NCBI GenBank assembly: GCA_910575475.1
Contig: CAJTGD010000029.1
Coordinates: 1-64,000 of the forward strand
Reading direction: 5' to 3'
Origin: Lachnospiraceae bacterium
GTDB lineage: Bacteria; Bacillota; Clostridia; Lachnospirales; Lachnospiraceae
DNA length: 64,000 nt
A model generated the notes under the pieces. It was not told where the DNA came from. It did not search any database and saw only the letters and a list, made by a program, of their open reading frames with translations. Positions within the stretch are counted from its first letter, which is position 1, and each line of letters opens with the position of its first letter. This document shows positions 16,448 through 25,311 of this stretch, one piece after another. The position numbers were made by a program, and so were the translations under genes.

Positions 16448-18133
16448 GTGGCAACGAAAACGATAAATGCGGAGCTGTTTACGAAGATGTTTCTTGCCGG
16501 AGCAGCGAATCTGGAAGCGAAAAAAGAAGTGATCAATGAACTGAATGTATTCCCGGTGCCGGACGGCGACACGGGAACCAATATGACTCTGACCATCATG
16601 TCTGCCGCAAAGGAAGTGGGTGCGTTGGAGAAGGCTGACATGAAGTCCGTATCCAAGGCAATCTCTTCCGGTTCCCTGCGCGGAGCCCGGGGAAACTCCG
16701 GTGTCATCCTCTCCCAGCTTCTGCGGGGATTTACCAAGGAGATCCGGGAGCATCAGGAGATTGACGTACCGGTTCTGGCGGCGGCCTGTGAACGTGCGAC
16801 GGCAACGGCATACAAGGCGGTCATGAAGCCCAAGGAGGGGACGATCCTTACGGTAGCCAGAGGGCTTTCCGAGAAGGCGGCTGAGCTTGCCGGGACAATG
16901 GAGGATCTGGAGACCTTTATTCCGGAGATCATCGAAGCAGCGAAGGAAGTGCTGGAGCGGACGCCGGAGATGCTTCCGGTATTGAAGGAAGCGGGAGTCG
17001 TGGATTCCGGCGGCCAGGGTCTGGTGGAGGTTTTGAACGGCGCCTACGATGCATTCCAGGGAAAAGAGATCGATTACAGCGCGATCGAGGCAGCGCCCTC
17101 TGTGAAGATGGTAAAGCCGGAAGCACAGGCACAGGCAGATATCCGGTTCGGCTATTGTACGGAATTTATCATCATGACAGAACGGGAATTTTCCGAACAG
17201 GACGAGGAGAATTTCAAGGCCTATCTGGAATCCATCGGGGATTCCATTGTCTGCGTGGCGGACGAGGATGTGGTGAAGGTACATGTGCATACCAACGATC
17301 CCGGACTTGCGATCCAGAAGGCTTTGACCTACGGCCAGCTTTCCCGTATGAAGATCGACAATATGCGGGAGGAACATCAGGAGAAGCTGATCCGCGACGC
17401 GGAAAAGGTGGCTGCGGAGCAGGCAGAGGCGGCAAAGAAGAAAAAGGAGCAGGAAGCGCCGAAGGAACCGCGCAAATCCGTCGGATTCATTGCCGTGTCG
17501 ATCGGGGAAGGAATGAACTCCATATTCAGGGAACTGGGCGTGGACTATATTATAGAAGGCGGACAGACCATGAACCCCAGCACAGAGGATATGCTGACGG
17601 CCATCGATCAGGTCAACGCGGACCATATCTTTATCCTTCCGAACAATAAGAACATTGTGCTGGCGGCGAATCAGGCCCGCTCTCTGGTGAAGGATAAGGA
17701 CGTGATCGTGATTCCGACGAAGACGGTGCCCCAGGGGATCACGGCGGTGATCAGTTATATGCCGGATGCGGATGTGGATACCAATGAGGAGACCATGCTG
17801 GAGGAGATCACTAATGTGAAGACCGGGCAGGTTACCTATGCGGTCCGCGACACCCACATCGACGACAAGGAGATCCATGAGGGAGACATCATGGGCATCG
17901 GCGATGCGGGGATCCTTTCGGTGGGACAGTCCGTGGAGGCGACGGCCAAGGAGATGCTGGCGAAGATGACAGATGAGGATTCGGAGATGATCAGCCTCTA
18001 TTATGGAGAGGATATCCTTGAAGAGGATGCCCAGAGGTTCGGCCAGGAGATCGCAGAGCTGTATCCGGATGCCGACGTGGATGTACACAGCGGAGGACAG
18101 CCCATTTATTACTACGTGATATCCGTGGAGTAG
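16448..18133 (+). CDS. fakA: Fatty acid kinase FakA (DAK2 domain, YloV-like)
   Basis: FakA phosphorylates fatty acids bound to FakB (DegV-like) proteins for phospholipid synthesis. The N-terminal DhaL/DAK2 domain (1-200) has PVPDGDTGTNM, whose aspartates coordinate Mg-ATP, and GSLRGARGNSGVILSQ. The C-terminal half (from about 340) is the FakA C-domain (TEDMLTAIDQVNADHIFILPNNKN). A Lys/Glu-rich linker lies near 310-340. GTG 16448 has AGGAGG (16433-16438) 9 bases before it. 561 residues is the typical length. It is the second gene of an operon with the Asp23 gene. Confidence 0.95.
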   Translation: MATKTINAELFTKMFLAGAANLEAKKEVINELNVFPVPDGDTGTNMTLTIMSAAKEVGALEKADMKSVSKAISSGSLRGARGNSGVILSQLLRGFTKEIREHQEIDVPVLAAACERATATAYKAVMKPKEGTILTVARGLSEKAAELAGTMEDLETFIPEIIEAAKEVLERTPEMLPVLKEAGVVDSGGQGLVEVLNGAYDAFQGKEIDYSAIEAAPSVKMVKPEAQAQADIRFGYCTEFIIMTEREFSEQDEENFKAYLESIGDSIVCVADEDVVKVHVHTNDPGLAIQKALTYGQLSRMKIDNMREEHQEKLIRDAEKVAAEQAEAAKKKKEQEAPKEPRKSVGFIAVSIGEGMNSIFRELGVDYIIEGGQTMNPSTEDMLTAIDQVNADHIFILPNNKNIVLAANQARSLVKDKDVIVIPTKTVPQGITAVISYMPDADVDTNEETMLEEITNVKTGQVTYAVRDTHIDDKEIHEGDIMGIGDAGILSVGQSVEATAKEMLAKMTDEDSEMISLYYGEDILEEDAQRFGQEIAELYPDADVDVHSGGQPIYYYVISVE

Positions 18134-18220
18134 GGAACTGTATGGAATGATACCTTGTAAAACGGCCGAATGGCCATAACGGGGAGCCCTTGGGTATACA
18201 TTCTGACATAGAAGAAATTG

Positions 18221-18274
18221 AAAAAGCCTGTGATGCGGAAAGGTGCGGCCTGCGGTTTCGTATTACAGGCTTTT
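18221..18274 (+). terminator. Terminator between fakA and recG
   Basis: AAAAAGCCTGT (18221-18231) pairs with ACAGGCTTTT (18265-18274) round a GC-rich inner region with further partial pairing. The bases before it (18134-18220) contain a GGCC/GGCC stem and GGAATGATACC against GGGTATACATTC, so the spacer may be a structured RNA. Confidence 0.65.
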
Positions 18275-18355
18275 ACTTGACAGGCGGATTAGGAACTGTA
18301 CGCGGTCTGTATCAGTTATGTTTCCGCAGTGCCTTAAAAAATCAGGGAGAAGAAA

Positions 18356-20416
18356 ATGGACGAAAGATCGGGAATCAGGGAAATCAAGGGAATCGGGGAG
18401 AAGGCGGAGAAAACCTTCTCAAAAGTCGGGATCCATACGGTCGGGAACCTGATCCGCTATTATCCCCGGGGATATGAGGTATATGAGGATCCGGTGGCCG
18501 TCGGGGAGATCGAGGAGGGACATACCATGACGGTTTCCGGGGCCATTTATGGAAGGGTCCAGGTGTCGGGAAGCCCGAAGATGCAGATCACGACCCTCTA
18601 TCTGAAGGATCTCACAGGAACCTTGAAGGTCATCTGGTTCCGCATGCCTTTTTTGAGAAATACCCTGGCGCGGGGCGGCGCGATCACGCTGCGGGGCAGG
18701 ATCGTCCGGAAAAAGGACGGACTCGTCATGGAGCACCCGGAGATCTTTTACCCCAGCAGCAAGTATGAAGAAAAAAGATCCTCTCTGCAGCCGGTATACC
18801 CTCTGACCTCCGGGCTGACCAACAACGCAGTCTTAAAAGCGATCCGTCAGGCGGTGGAGATGACCGACCTGGGAGAAGGAAGCCTGCCGGAGGGGATCGC
18901 GGAGCGGTATGGGCTTGCCGGATACCAGGAGGCTGTCCGGGGGATTCATTTCCCGGAGACAAAGGAAGAATTTTACCATGCAAGGGAACGGCTTGTGTTC
19001 GAAGAGTTTCTTATGTTCATTCTTTCCCTGCGTATGATGAGTGTTCAAAAGGAACGGGTTCTCAATCCATACTGCTTCCGGGATCCGGAGCTGATCGGGA
19101 GATTTCTGGAACGGCTGCCCTATGAGCTGACCGACGCGCAGAAATCCGTATGGCGGGAGATCCGTCAGGACATGTCCGGAATTCATGTGATGTCCCGGCT
19201 CGTACAGGGAGATGTGGGCTCCGGGAAGACTATTGTCGCCCTGCTTGCCATGATGTATGCAGGACTGAACGGCTATCAGGCGGCGATGATGGCGCCCACG
19301 GAGGTGCTTGCAAGACAGCATTTTGAGAATATCCGGAGAATGCTTGCGGAGTATGAGATCCCGCTGCGCGCGGAGCTTCTGACCGGCTCCATGAAGGGAA
19401 AGGAAAAAAAGGAGGCTTACGGGCGGATCGCGTCAGGAGAAGCGGATCTGATCATAGGGACCCATGCGCTGATCCAGGAAAAAGCAGAGTATCAAAACCT
19501 TGCGCTGGTAGTGACGGACGAGCAGCACCGTTTCGGCGTCAGACAGCGGGAACGGCTGGCCGGAAAAGGCGTGTGCCCCCATATCCTGGTCATGAGCGCC
19601 ACGCCCATTCCGCGGACATTGGCGATCATCCTATATGGGGATCTGGACATCTCCGTGATCGGCGAGCTTCCGAAGAACCGGCTTCCGATCAAAAACTGTG
19701 TGGTGGATACCGGATATCGGGAGACAGCCTATCGCTTTATGAGGAAGCAGATCTGCTCCGGAAGACAGTGCTATATCATCTGCCCCATGGTGGAAGAAAG
19801 CGACAGCCTGGAAGTGGAGAATGTGACAGATTATACGGAGATCGTCCGGGAAGCGTTGGGAAAAGGAATTGCGGTTTCTTATCTGCATGGAAAAATGAAG
19901 CAGGCGGAAAAAGACGAGATCATGGAGGCCTTTGCGAAAAATGAAATACAGGTGCTGGTTTCCACGACGGTGATTGAGGTCGGGATTGATGTTCCCAATG
20001 CGTCTGTGATTATGATCGAAAATTCCGAGCGTTTCGGGCTTGCCCAGCTTCATCAGCTCCGGGGCCGTGTGGGACGGGGAAAGCACCAGTCTTACTGCAT
20101 TTTCATGAGCGCGTCAAAATCAGAGGAAACGAGAGAACGACTGGAAATCCTGAACAGATCCAACGACGGATTTTTTATTGCCGGAGAAGACCTGCGGCTG
20201 CGCGGTCCGGGAGACCTGTTCGGGATCCGGCAGAGCGGCGTGATGGATTTCCGTCTGGGCGATGTGTATCAGGACGCGAAAATACTGCAGACGGCGAGCG
20301 AAGCCGCAAACATACTTCTGGATGAGGATCCCGGGCTGGAAGCGCCGGAAAACATCAGATTAAAAAAAGCACTTGAACAGACGATCTCACAGAATGCCCT
20401 GGAAACGACCTTATAA
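18356..20416 (+). CDS. recG: ATP-dependent DNA helicase RecG
   Basis: RecG rescues stalled forks by branch migration. 686 residues with the N-terminal wedge/OB domain (to about 250), then helicase motifs: Walker A GDVGSGKTIVALLAM, DEQH box (VTDEQHRFG), motif III SATPIPRT, motif V TTVIEVGIDVPNA and motif VI QLRGRVGRG. ATG 18356 has GGGAGA upstream. Location after fakA is the same as in Bacillus. Confidence 0.97.
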   Translation: MDERSGIREIKGIGEKAEKTFSKVGIHTVGNLIRYYPRGYEVYEDPVAVGEIEEGHTMTVSGAIYGRVQVSGSPKMQITTLYLKDLTGTLKVIWFRMPFLRNTLARGGAITLRGRIVRKKDGLVMEHPEIFYPSSKYEEKRSSLQPVYPLTSGLTNNAVLKAIRQAVEMTDLGEGSLPEGIAERYGLAGYQEAVRGIHFPETKEEFYHARERLVFEEFLMFILSLRMMSVQKERVLNPYCFRDPELIGRFLERLPYELTDAQKSVWREIRQDMSGIHVMSRLVQGDVGSGKTIVALLAMMYAGLNGYQAAMMAPTEVLARQHFENIRRMLAEYEIPLRAELLTGSMKGKEKKEAYGRIASGEADLIIGTHALIQEKAEYQNLALVVTDEQHRFGVRQRERLAGKGVCPHILVMSATPIPRTLAIILYGDLDISVIGELPKNRLPIKNCVVDTGYRETAYRFMRKQICSGRQCYIICPMVEESDSLEVENVTDYTEIVREALGKGIAVSYLHGKMKQAEKDEIMEAFAKNEIQVLVSTTVIEVGIDVPNASVIMIENSERFGLAQLHQLRGRVGRGKHQSYCIFMSASKSEETRERLEILNRSNDGFFIAGEDLRLRGPGDLFGIRQSGVMDFRLGDVYQDAKILQTASEAANILLDEDPGLEAPENIRLKKALEQTISQNALETTL

Positions 20417-20554
20417 AAAAGTTTTGGAAGCAACTTCCAGTGTAAAAGATGAATTCCTCCATATAATATGGTTGTAACAAAAAAACAACTTGTTACAAAA
20501 AAACGAAAGCGTAACGATAAAGTTACAAAAAGTTGCAAAAGGAGGAAAATAAAA

Positions 20555-20761
20555 ATGGCAAGTCGTTCATCTAATCGAGCAGCAGTACCGGAGGCGAAGG
20601 GAGCCCTTGACAAGTTTAAGTACGAGGTAGCAGACGAACTGGGAGTACCGTTGACAGACGGATACAACGGTGACCTGACATCCAGACAGAATGGTTCTGT
20701 CGGCGGTTATATGGTCAAGAAAATGATCGAACAGCAGGAAAAGCAGATGGCTGGCAAATAA
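20555..20761 (+). CDS. Small acid-soluble spore protein, alpha/beta type
   Basis: A 68-residue DNA-binding spore protein. The GPR cleavage-type segment KYEVADELGVPL is present, followed by YNGDLTSRQNGSVGGYMVKKMIE, the SASP signature with its conserved Gly and the VGG(Y/E)MVK motif. It coats forespore DNA in A-like form and is degraded by Gpr, also encoded in this window (61181-62158). ATG 20555 follows AAAGGAGG. Upstream (20465-20550) is a stretch with repeated GTTACAAAAA runs, likely the forespore promoter region; a confident sigma-G match was not found. Confidence 0.95.
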   Translation: MASRSSNRAAVPEAKGALDKFKYEVADELGVPLTDGYNGDLTSRQNGSVGGYMVKKMIEQQEKQMAGK

Positions 20762-20785
20762 CAAAAAAATTGCGAAATAGCAAAA

Positions 20786-20822
20786 GAAAAAAGCACTTAG
20801 GATTGACCTGAGTGCTTTTTTC
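20786..20822 (+). terminator. Terminator after the SASP gene
   Basis: AAAAAAGCACTTAGG pairs with CCTGAGTGCTTTTTT (one T-G pair), 5-nt loop, with a strong T-run. Confidence 0.92.
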
Positions 20823-20931
20823 TGCTAAAATTCACATGATCGCTGAAAAATGTATGATGGTTAGAAACGGCAGACTGCTCTGCGGTCTGCTGTTTTGAAA
20901 AGTTATGCTGTACGTGGAAAGGGGTGCCTGT

Positions 20932-21501
20932 ATGAGAGTCATAGCGGGAAGCGCAAGAAGATTACAACTGAAAACTCTGGACGGCATTGATACACGGCCG
21001 ACCACAGACCGGATCAAGGAGACCTTGTTCAATATGATAGCGCCCTATATTTACGACTGCATGTTTTTGGACCTGTTCAGCGGAAGCGGGGGAATCGGCA
21101 TCGAGGCGCTCAGCCGTGGCGCGCGGGAGGCCGTTTTTGTAGAAAAAAATCCAAAAGCCATGGCCTGCATCAAGGAAAACTTAAAGTTTACAAAGCTGGA
21201 AAATAAAGCCGTAACATGGAACCGTGATGTGATGACGGCGCTGTATCAGATGGAGGAAAAAAAGGTTTTTGACTATATCTTTATGGATCCGCCCTATAAC
21301 CAGGAGCTGGAGCGGGGAGTTCTGGAATATCTGTCAGGATCGGCACTCGTGTACGAGGACACGGTGATTATCGTGGAAGCCTCCAGGGAGACAGATTTTT
21401 CCTATGTGGACGAACTGGGATTTACATTGCTGAAGGAAAAAGTTTATAAGACGAACAAGCACGTTTTTATGGAAAAAGCCGGAAAGGAAGAGATATGTTA
21501 A
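20932..21501 (+). CDS. rsmD: 16S rRNA (guanine(966)-N(2))-methyltransferase RsmD
   Basis: A 189-residue SAM-dependent methyltransferase. The conserved start [34 protein letters not shown]-binding [18 protein letters not shown] and catalytic DPPYN (near residue 120) are all present. ATG 20932 has AAAGGGG upstream; an in-frame upstream ATG at 20905 lacks a site. It overlaps coaD by 7 bases, the conserved ylbH-ylbI pair. Confidence 0.96.
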   Translation: MRVIAGSARRLQLKTLDGIDTRPTTDRIKETLFNMIAPYIYDCMFLDLFSGSGGIGIEALSRGAREAVFVEKNPKAMACIKENLKFTKLENKAVTWNRDVMTALYQMEEKKVFDYIFMDPPYNQELERGVLEYLSGSALVYEDTVIIVEASRETDFSYVDELGFTLLKEKVYKTNKHVFMEKAGKEEIC

Positions 21502-21986
21502 AAGCCATTTATCCGGGTAGCTTTGACCCGGTCACATTCGGACACCTGGATATCATGAAAAGAAGCAGCAAGATTGTAGACCGGCTGATCGTCGGAGTGC
21601 TGAATAATAATGCGAAAATGCCGTTGTTTTCTGTTGCGGAACGTGTTAAAATGTTAAAGGAAGTGTCGGCAGGATTCGACAATATTGAGATCGTACCGTT
21701 TGACGGCCTGCTGATCGATTTCGCAAAGAAGATGGAAGCGGAGCTGATCATCCGGGGATTGCGTGCGATCACGGACTTTGAATATGAACTGCAGATGTCC
21801 CAGACCAACCATAAGCTTGGATCCGGTGTGGAGACGATGTTTTTAACAACCAGCATAGAATATTCCTACTTGAGTTCTACGACGGTGAAGGAGATTGCCG
21901 CATTCGGCGGAGATACGTCACAGTTTGTTCCGGAGGCGGTAAAAAGGGAACTGGAAAAGAAGATGAGAGCAAAAGAGGCTTATTAA
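21495..21986 (+). CDS. coaD: Phosphopantetheine adenylyltransferase
   Basis: Catalyses the fourth step of coenzyme A synthesis, 4'-phosphopantetheine plus ATP to dephospho-CoA. 163 residues with the nucleotidyltransferase motif [15 protein letters not shown] and ISSTTVKEI-type signature ([15 protein letters not shown]). The ATG lies inside the rsmD 3' end. The product pathway supplies CoA for acyl carrier protein priming, including the ACP at 43520-43744. Confidence 0.97.
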   Translation: MLKAIYPGSFDPVTFGHLDIMKRSSKIVDRLIVGVLNNNAKMPLFSVAERVKMLKEVSAGFDNIEIVPFDGLLIDFAKKMEAELIIRGLRAITDFEYELQMSQTNHKLGSGVETMFLTTSIEYSYLSSTTVKEIAAFGGDTSQFVPEAVKRELEKKMRAKEAY

Positions 21987-21988
21987 TG

Positions 21989-22033
21989 ATGAGCAGCCGC
22001 ATTGAGCAGATGATAGAGAAGATAGAAGCCTGA
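21989..22033 (+). pseudogene. 14-residue partial duplicate of the start of the next gene
   Basis: ATG 21989 to TGA 22031-22033 encodes MSSRIEQMIEKIEA. The next real gene starts MSSRIEQIIEEIEEY at 22082. The first 23 bases of both are identical and the rest is similar. It begins inside the coaD stop (TAATGATG). It may be a leftover of a tandem duplication or a short translated leader. Confidence 0.7.
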
Positions 22034-22081
22034 CGGAGAACGGCAGGATAGGAACGGAAAGAGAAAAGGAGCGTGTAGATT

Positions 22082-22666
22082 ATGAGCAGCCGCATTGAGC
22101 AGATTATTGAAGAGATTGAAGAATACATTGACAGAGATTGCAAGTATCAGCCTTTGTCTACCACGAAAATCATCGTAAATAAAGAACATCTGGATGAGCT
22201 TCTTCGGGAACTGCGGATGAAGACGCCGGATGAGATCAAGCGCTATCAGAAGATCATTGCGAACCGGGATGCGATTCTGGCGGATGCCCAGGCAAAAGCG
22301 GATGCCCTGATTGAGGAAGCGCAGATGCAGACCAATGAGCTGGTCAGCGAGCATGAGATCATGCAGCAGGCTTACGCACAGGCCAATGAGATCGTGACTC
22401 AGGCAACCGCCCAGGCTCAGGAGATTGTAGACAACGCTACGGCGGACGCCAACGCGATCCGGATCGGCGCTATCCAGTATACCGACGACCTGATGGCCAA
22501 TGCGGAGAGCATCATCGGCCACACGCTGGACAGTTATACGACCAAGTACGACGGACTGATCAATTCCCTGCAGGAGTGCTACGACGTGGTGCGGAACAAC
22601 CGCGCGGAGCTGGCAATCCCCCAGGAGGATGGAAGCGGATATGAGCAGGGCGGCGGAGTGGAGTGA
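22082..22666 (+). CDS. Coiled-coil protein resembling ATP synthase B/H-type subunits, function unknown
   Basis: 194 residues, mostly helical and rich in Ala, Glu and Gln, with the long repetitive segment RDAILADAQAKADALIEEAQ to QEIVDNATADANAIRIGA. Such proteins are often labelled V-type ATPase subunit H or F0 subunit B-like, but no ATPase genes are nearby and there is no membrane helix; similarity is probably only the coiled coil. A DivIVA- or cytoskeleton-like role is as likely. ATG 22082 has AAAAGGAG 10 bases upstream. It is convergent with ylbJ, only 3 bases apart. Confidence 0.65.
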   Translation: MSSRIEQIIEEIEEYIDRDCKYQPLSTTKIIVNKEHLDELLRELRMKTPDEIKRYQKIIANRDAILADAQAKADALIEEAQMQTNELVSEHEIMQQAYAQANEIVTQATAQAQEIVDNATADANAIRIGAIQYTDDLMANAESIIGHTLDSYTTKYDGLINSLQECYDVVRNNRAELAIPQEDGSGYEQGGGVE

Positions 22667-22669
22667 CAT

Positions 22670-23599
22670 TCATCTTAGGTACAGATAGAGAGAACCCATA
22701 AGACTGGCAGTCAGCGCGGCTGCCAGTTTTTGCGTGAGATAGGGCAGGATCGGAAAGCCGGCCTTGTGCACCATGCACTGGGTCTGTGCGGCGGCGCAGA
22801 AGCCGCCGAAGGAAGTCAGCCCCAGAACGGCCGGGTATAAAAGCTGCAGCGGGAGCTGCATTTCACGGAGCAGACCTAAGCCGTTGGTGACCTCCAGAAG
22901 GGGGAGCAGAGCCGAAACTCCCGGTATAATCACAGGAAGGGCCTCGAACAGCGACAGAAAGACGGAAAACAGGATGATATACCCGCCCACCTTTACAAGC
23001 GTTTCGAAGCTGTCCATGATGCAGCGGTCAATCTCCTGGAAGGACCAGGCGCTTTTGGTCAAGCCGTTTTTTTTCAGGTTATGGAACGCCTCTTTTTTAT
23101 GTAAAAAGCTCTTTCTTGTAATAAAGCTGACCAGGACAGGGGAAAGTATCAGGATCAAAAGGGTTGGGATCAGGAGAGCGTCCGTTTCCAGTGTTTTCCA
23201 TACCACATAATTCAGGATAAATACCGGGCTGGAATTGTTGCAGAAGGAAAGGAGATACCGGCCCTCTTCCGGGGAAATATAGCCGGCTTCGGTCAGATCC
23301 GCCGCTGTCTTGGCGCCCATGGGATAGCCGCATAAGAAGCCTGTGACCACGGCAAAGCTGCCGTTGGGAGAGACACCGAAGACATGGGTGAGGAAGGTGC
23401 CGAAGGCTGCGTTGATCAGATGCATGTTTCCGGTGACAAGCAGCAGGTTTGTGACAAGCAGAAACGGAAACAGTGTGGGAAGAATGATCTGGAACCAAAG
23501 CAGAAGCCCTTCACTTGCGCCTGCAAAAACGGCTTTTGGAGAGACAAGCATGATCAGGAATAAGAGAACGATCCCAAGTCCTTTCAGATTTCGACTCAT
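22670..23599 (-). CDS. ylbJ: Sporulation integral membrane protein YlbJ (SpoVV)
   Basis: A 309-residue protein with about eight membrane helices and nucleoside-recognition (Gate) domain features: ILPTLFPFLLVTNLLL, VVTGFLCGYPMGAKTAADL and SFCNNSSPVFILNYVV. In B. subtilis YlbJ/SpoVV moves dipicolinic acid into the intermembrane space for uptake by the forespore. Minus-strand GGAGG sits upstream of the start. It is next to coaD as in Bacillus (ylbI-ylbJ), though in opposite orientation here. Confidence 0.92.
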   Translation of the reverse strand: MSRNLKGLGIVLLFLIMLVSPKAVFAGASEGLLLWFQIILPTLFPFLLVTNLLLVTGNMHLINAAFGTFLTHVFGVSPNGSFAVVTGFLCGYPMGAKTAADLTEAGYISPEEGRYLLSFCNNSSPVFILNYVVWKTLETDALLIPTLLILILSPVLVSFITRKSFLHKKEAFHNLKKNGLTKSAWSFQEIDRCIMDSFETLVKVGGYIILFSVFLSLFEALPVIIPGVSALLPLLEVTNGLGLLREMQLPLQLLYPAVLGLTSFGGFCAAAQTQCMVHKAGFPILPYLTQKLAAALTASLMGSLYLYLR

Positions 23600-23817
23600 C
23601 CGGAATCCTCCGTTTTGAATAATTGTTCATGCTCACACTGTAAGTATGAGCAACAACGAATAATTACTAAAGATATATGAAATTGGTTGATTTTTTATGT
23701 GTGCTGTGACAAAATGGAAAAAGAGGCGCATTTGCGTGAGACGGCTGTGAACAGCAGTCCAAAAGAGGCCGGGACTCACAGCTGCTATCAAAAAAGAGAC
23801 AGAAAGGGGAAAGCAAC

Positions 23818-25260
23818 ATGGCGGTATTAGAAAACATCGAGCCAAAGGAAGTATTTCATTTTTTTGAGGAGATTAGCCGGATCCCAAGGGGATCTTACAA
23901 TACAAAGGGAATCAGCGATTACTGCGTGAGGTTTGCAAATGAGCGGAAGCTGGAAGTGTATCAGGACGAATGGAATAATGTGATCATCAAAAAGCCGGGA
24001 ACAAAGGGATATGAAAGCAGTGAGCCTATCATCATCCAGGGGCATCTGGATATGGTCTGTGAAAAAACGGAACATTCGGATCACGATTTCCTGAGAGATC
24101 CGCTGGAGCTGATGGTGGAGGACGGATATGTGACGGCAAAGGATACCACACTGGGAGCGGATAACGGGATCGCCATCGCCATGGCTCTGGCAGTCCTGGA
24201 CAGCGAGACGCTGGAGCACCCGCCGGTGGAGGCGCTCTTTACGGTGGACGAGGAGGTCAGCATGGACGGCGCGGCCAATGTGGATCTGTCCAGGCTCCAG
24301 GGAAAGATGCTGCTTAATCTGGACTCCGAGGAGGACGACACTCTGACCGCAGGATGCGCCGGGGGCTTCCGTTTTTCCTGTGAGATCCCGGTGCAGAAGA
24401 CTACCGCAAAGGGAAGCGGGCTCCTGGTGGAGATCTGCGGCCTTAAGGGAGGGCATTCCGGCGTGGAGATCAATCGGCAGCGGGGCAATGCCAACAAGCT
24501 GGCGGGCCGGATGCTGTACCGTCTTGGCAGGGAGCAGGAGATTTTTCTTGCAGAGATCAGCGGCGGCACTAGAGAAAATGTGATTGCGTCCGTGAGCAAA
24601 AGCAGCATTGTTGTACAGGAACCGGAAAAAGCGATCCGGATGATTGAAGCCATGAAGGACGAATGGAGGCAGGAATTTGGCGCGGATGAGCCGGAGTTGG
24701 ATATCCGGATCACGGAGCTGGGGGAAAAGGAATACACGGTATTTACTGGAGAATCCATGAAAAAAGTGGTCGGCTTCCTGGTGAACTGCCCCAACGGGGT
24801 GGATGAATACAGCCGTTCCCTGAAAGGGCTGGTAGAAACCTCCGATAATCTGGGTATAGTAGGGAACGGGGAGGAAGGTGTTCGATTCCTCGTGCTGGTG
24901 AGAAGCGGCATTTCCACCAAGCTGCAGGAACTTCAGGACCGCCTGATCTGCCTGACGGACCTGCTGGGCGGAAACTGGAATATCGACAGCGGATATCCGG
25001 CATGGACCTACAGAGAATCTTCCCGGATCCGTCCCATCGCCGCGGATGCCTTTGAAGAGGTGTTCGGAGTCCGTCCGGAGATTACAACGATCCATGCCGG
25101 ACTGGAATGCGGGCTGCTCAGCGGCAAGAAGCCGGAGCTGGACTGCATTTCCTTCGGCCCGAATATGCGGGACGTACATTCCTTCAACGAACGGCTGGAG
25201 ATCGCCTCGGCAGAAAAGATCTGGAATGTCCTGAAAATAATTTTAAAGAGATGTAAATAA
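23818..25260 (+). CDS. pepD: Aminoacyl-histidine dipeptidase (PepD, M20 family)
   Basis: A di-zinc cytoplasmic dipeptidase that cleaves Xaa-His and other dipeptides. 480 residues with the M20 ligands: GHLDMVCEKT (His and its Asp), LGADNGIAIAMALAVLD (bridging Asp), VDEEVSMDGA (catalytic Glu pair), LNLDSEE and a C-terminal HAGLECGLL. The lid/dimerisation domain contains GLKGGHSGVEI. ATG 23818 follows GAAAGGGG. A long antisense frame is a codon shadow. Confidence 0.95.
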   Translation: MAVLENIEPKEVFHFFEEISRIPRGSYNTKGISDYCVRFANERKLEVYQDEWNNVIIKKPGTKGYESSEPIIIQGHLDMVCEKTEHSDHDFLRDPLELMVEDGYVTAKDTTLGADNGIAIAMALAVLDSETLEHPPVEALFTVDEEVSMDGAANVDLSRLQGKMLLNLDSEEDDTLTAGCAGGFRFSCEIPVQKTTAKGSGLLVEICGLKGGHSGVEINRQRGNANKLAGRMLYRLGREQEIFLAEISGGTRENVIASVSKSSIVVQEPEKAIRMIEAMKDEWRQEFGADEPELDIRITELGEKEYTVFTGESMKKVVGFLVNCPNGVDEYSRSLKGLVETSDNLGIVGNGEEGVRFLVLVRSGISTKLQELQDRLICLTDLLGGNWNIDSGYPAWTYRESSRIRPIAADAFEEVFGVRPEITTIHAGLECGLLSGKKPELDCISFGPNMRDVHSFNERLEIASAEKIWNVLKIILKRCK

Positions 25261-25311
25261 TCCGAACGCTGCCTCATATAGTATAAGAAAACGAACCGGG
25301 GCAATGCGTTT

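Noticed and set aside
16430-18088. A 552-codon open frame on the minus strand of fakA
   Set aside because: Composition (Leu/His/Arg-rich) and lack of motifs show that it mirrors the codon pattern of fakA.
20420-20550. Repeated GTTACAAAAA runs before the SASP gene as a phage or plasmid iteron
   Set aside because: Only a few irregular copies next to a spore gene promoter; no replication gene nearby.
24860-24900. TTCGATTCC-like sequence suggesting a tRNA T-arm
   Set aside because: It lies inside pepD in frame and there is no acceptor stem or other tRNA arm. No tRNA gene was found in the window.
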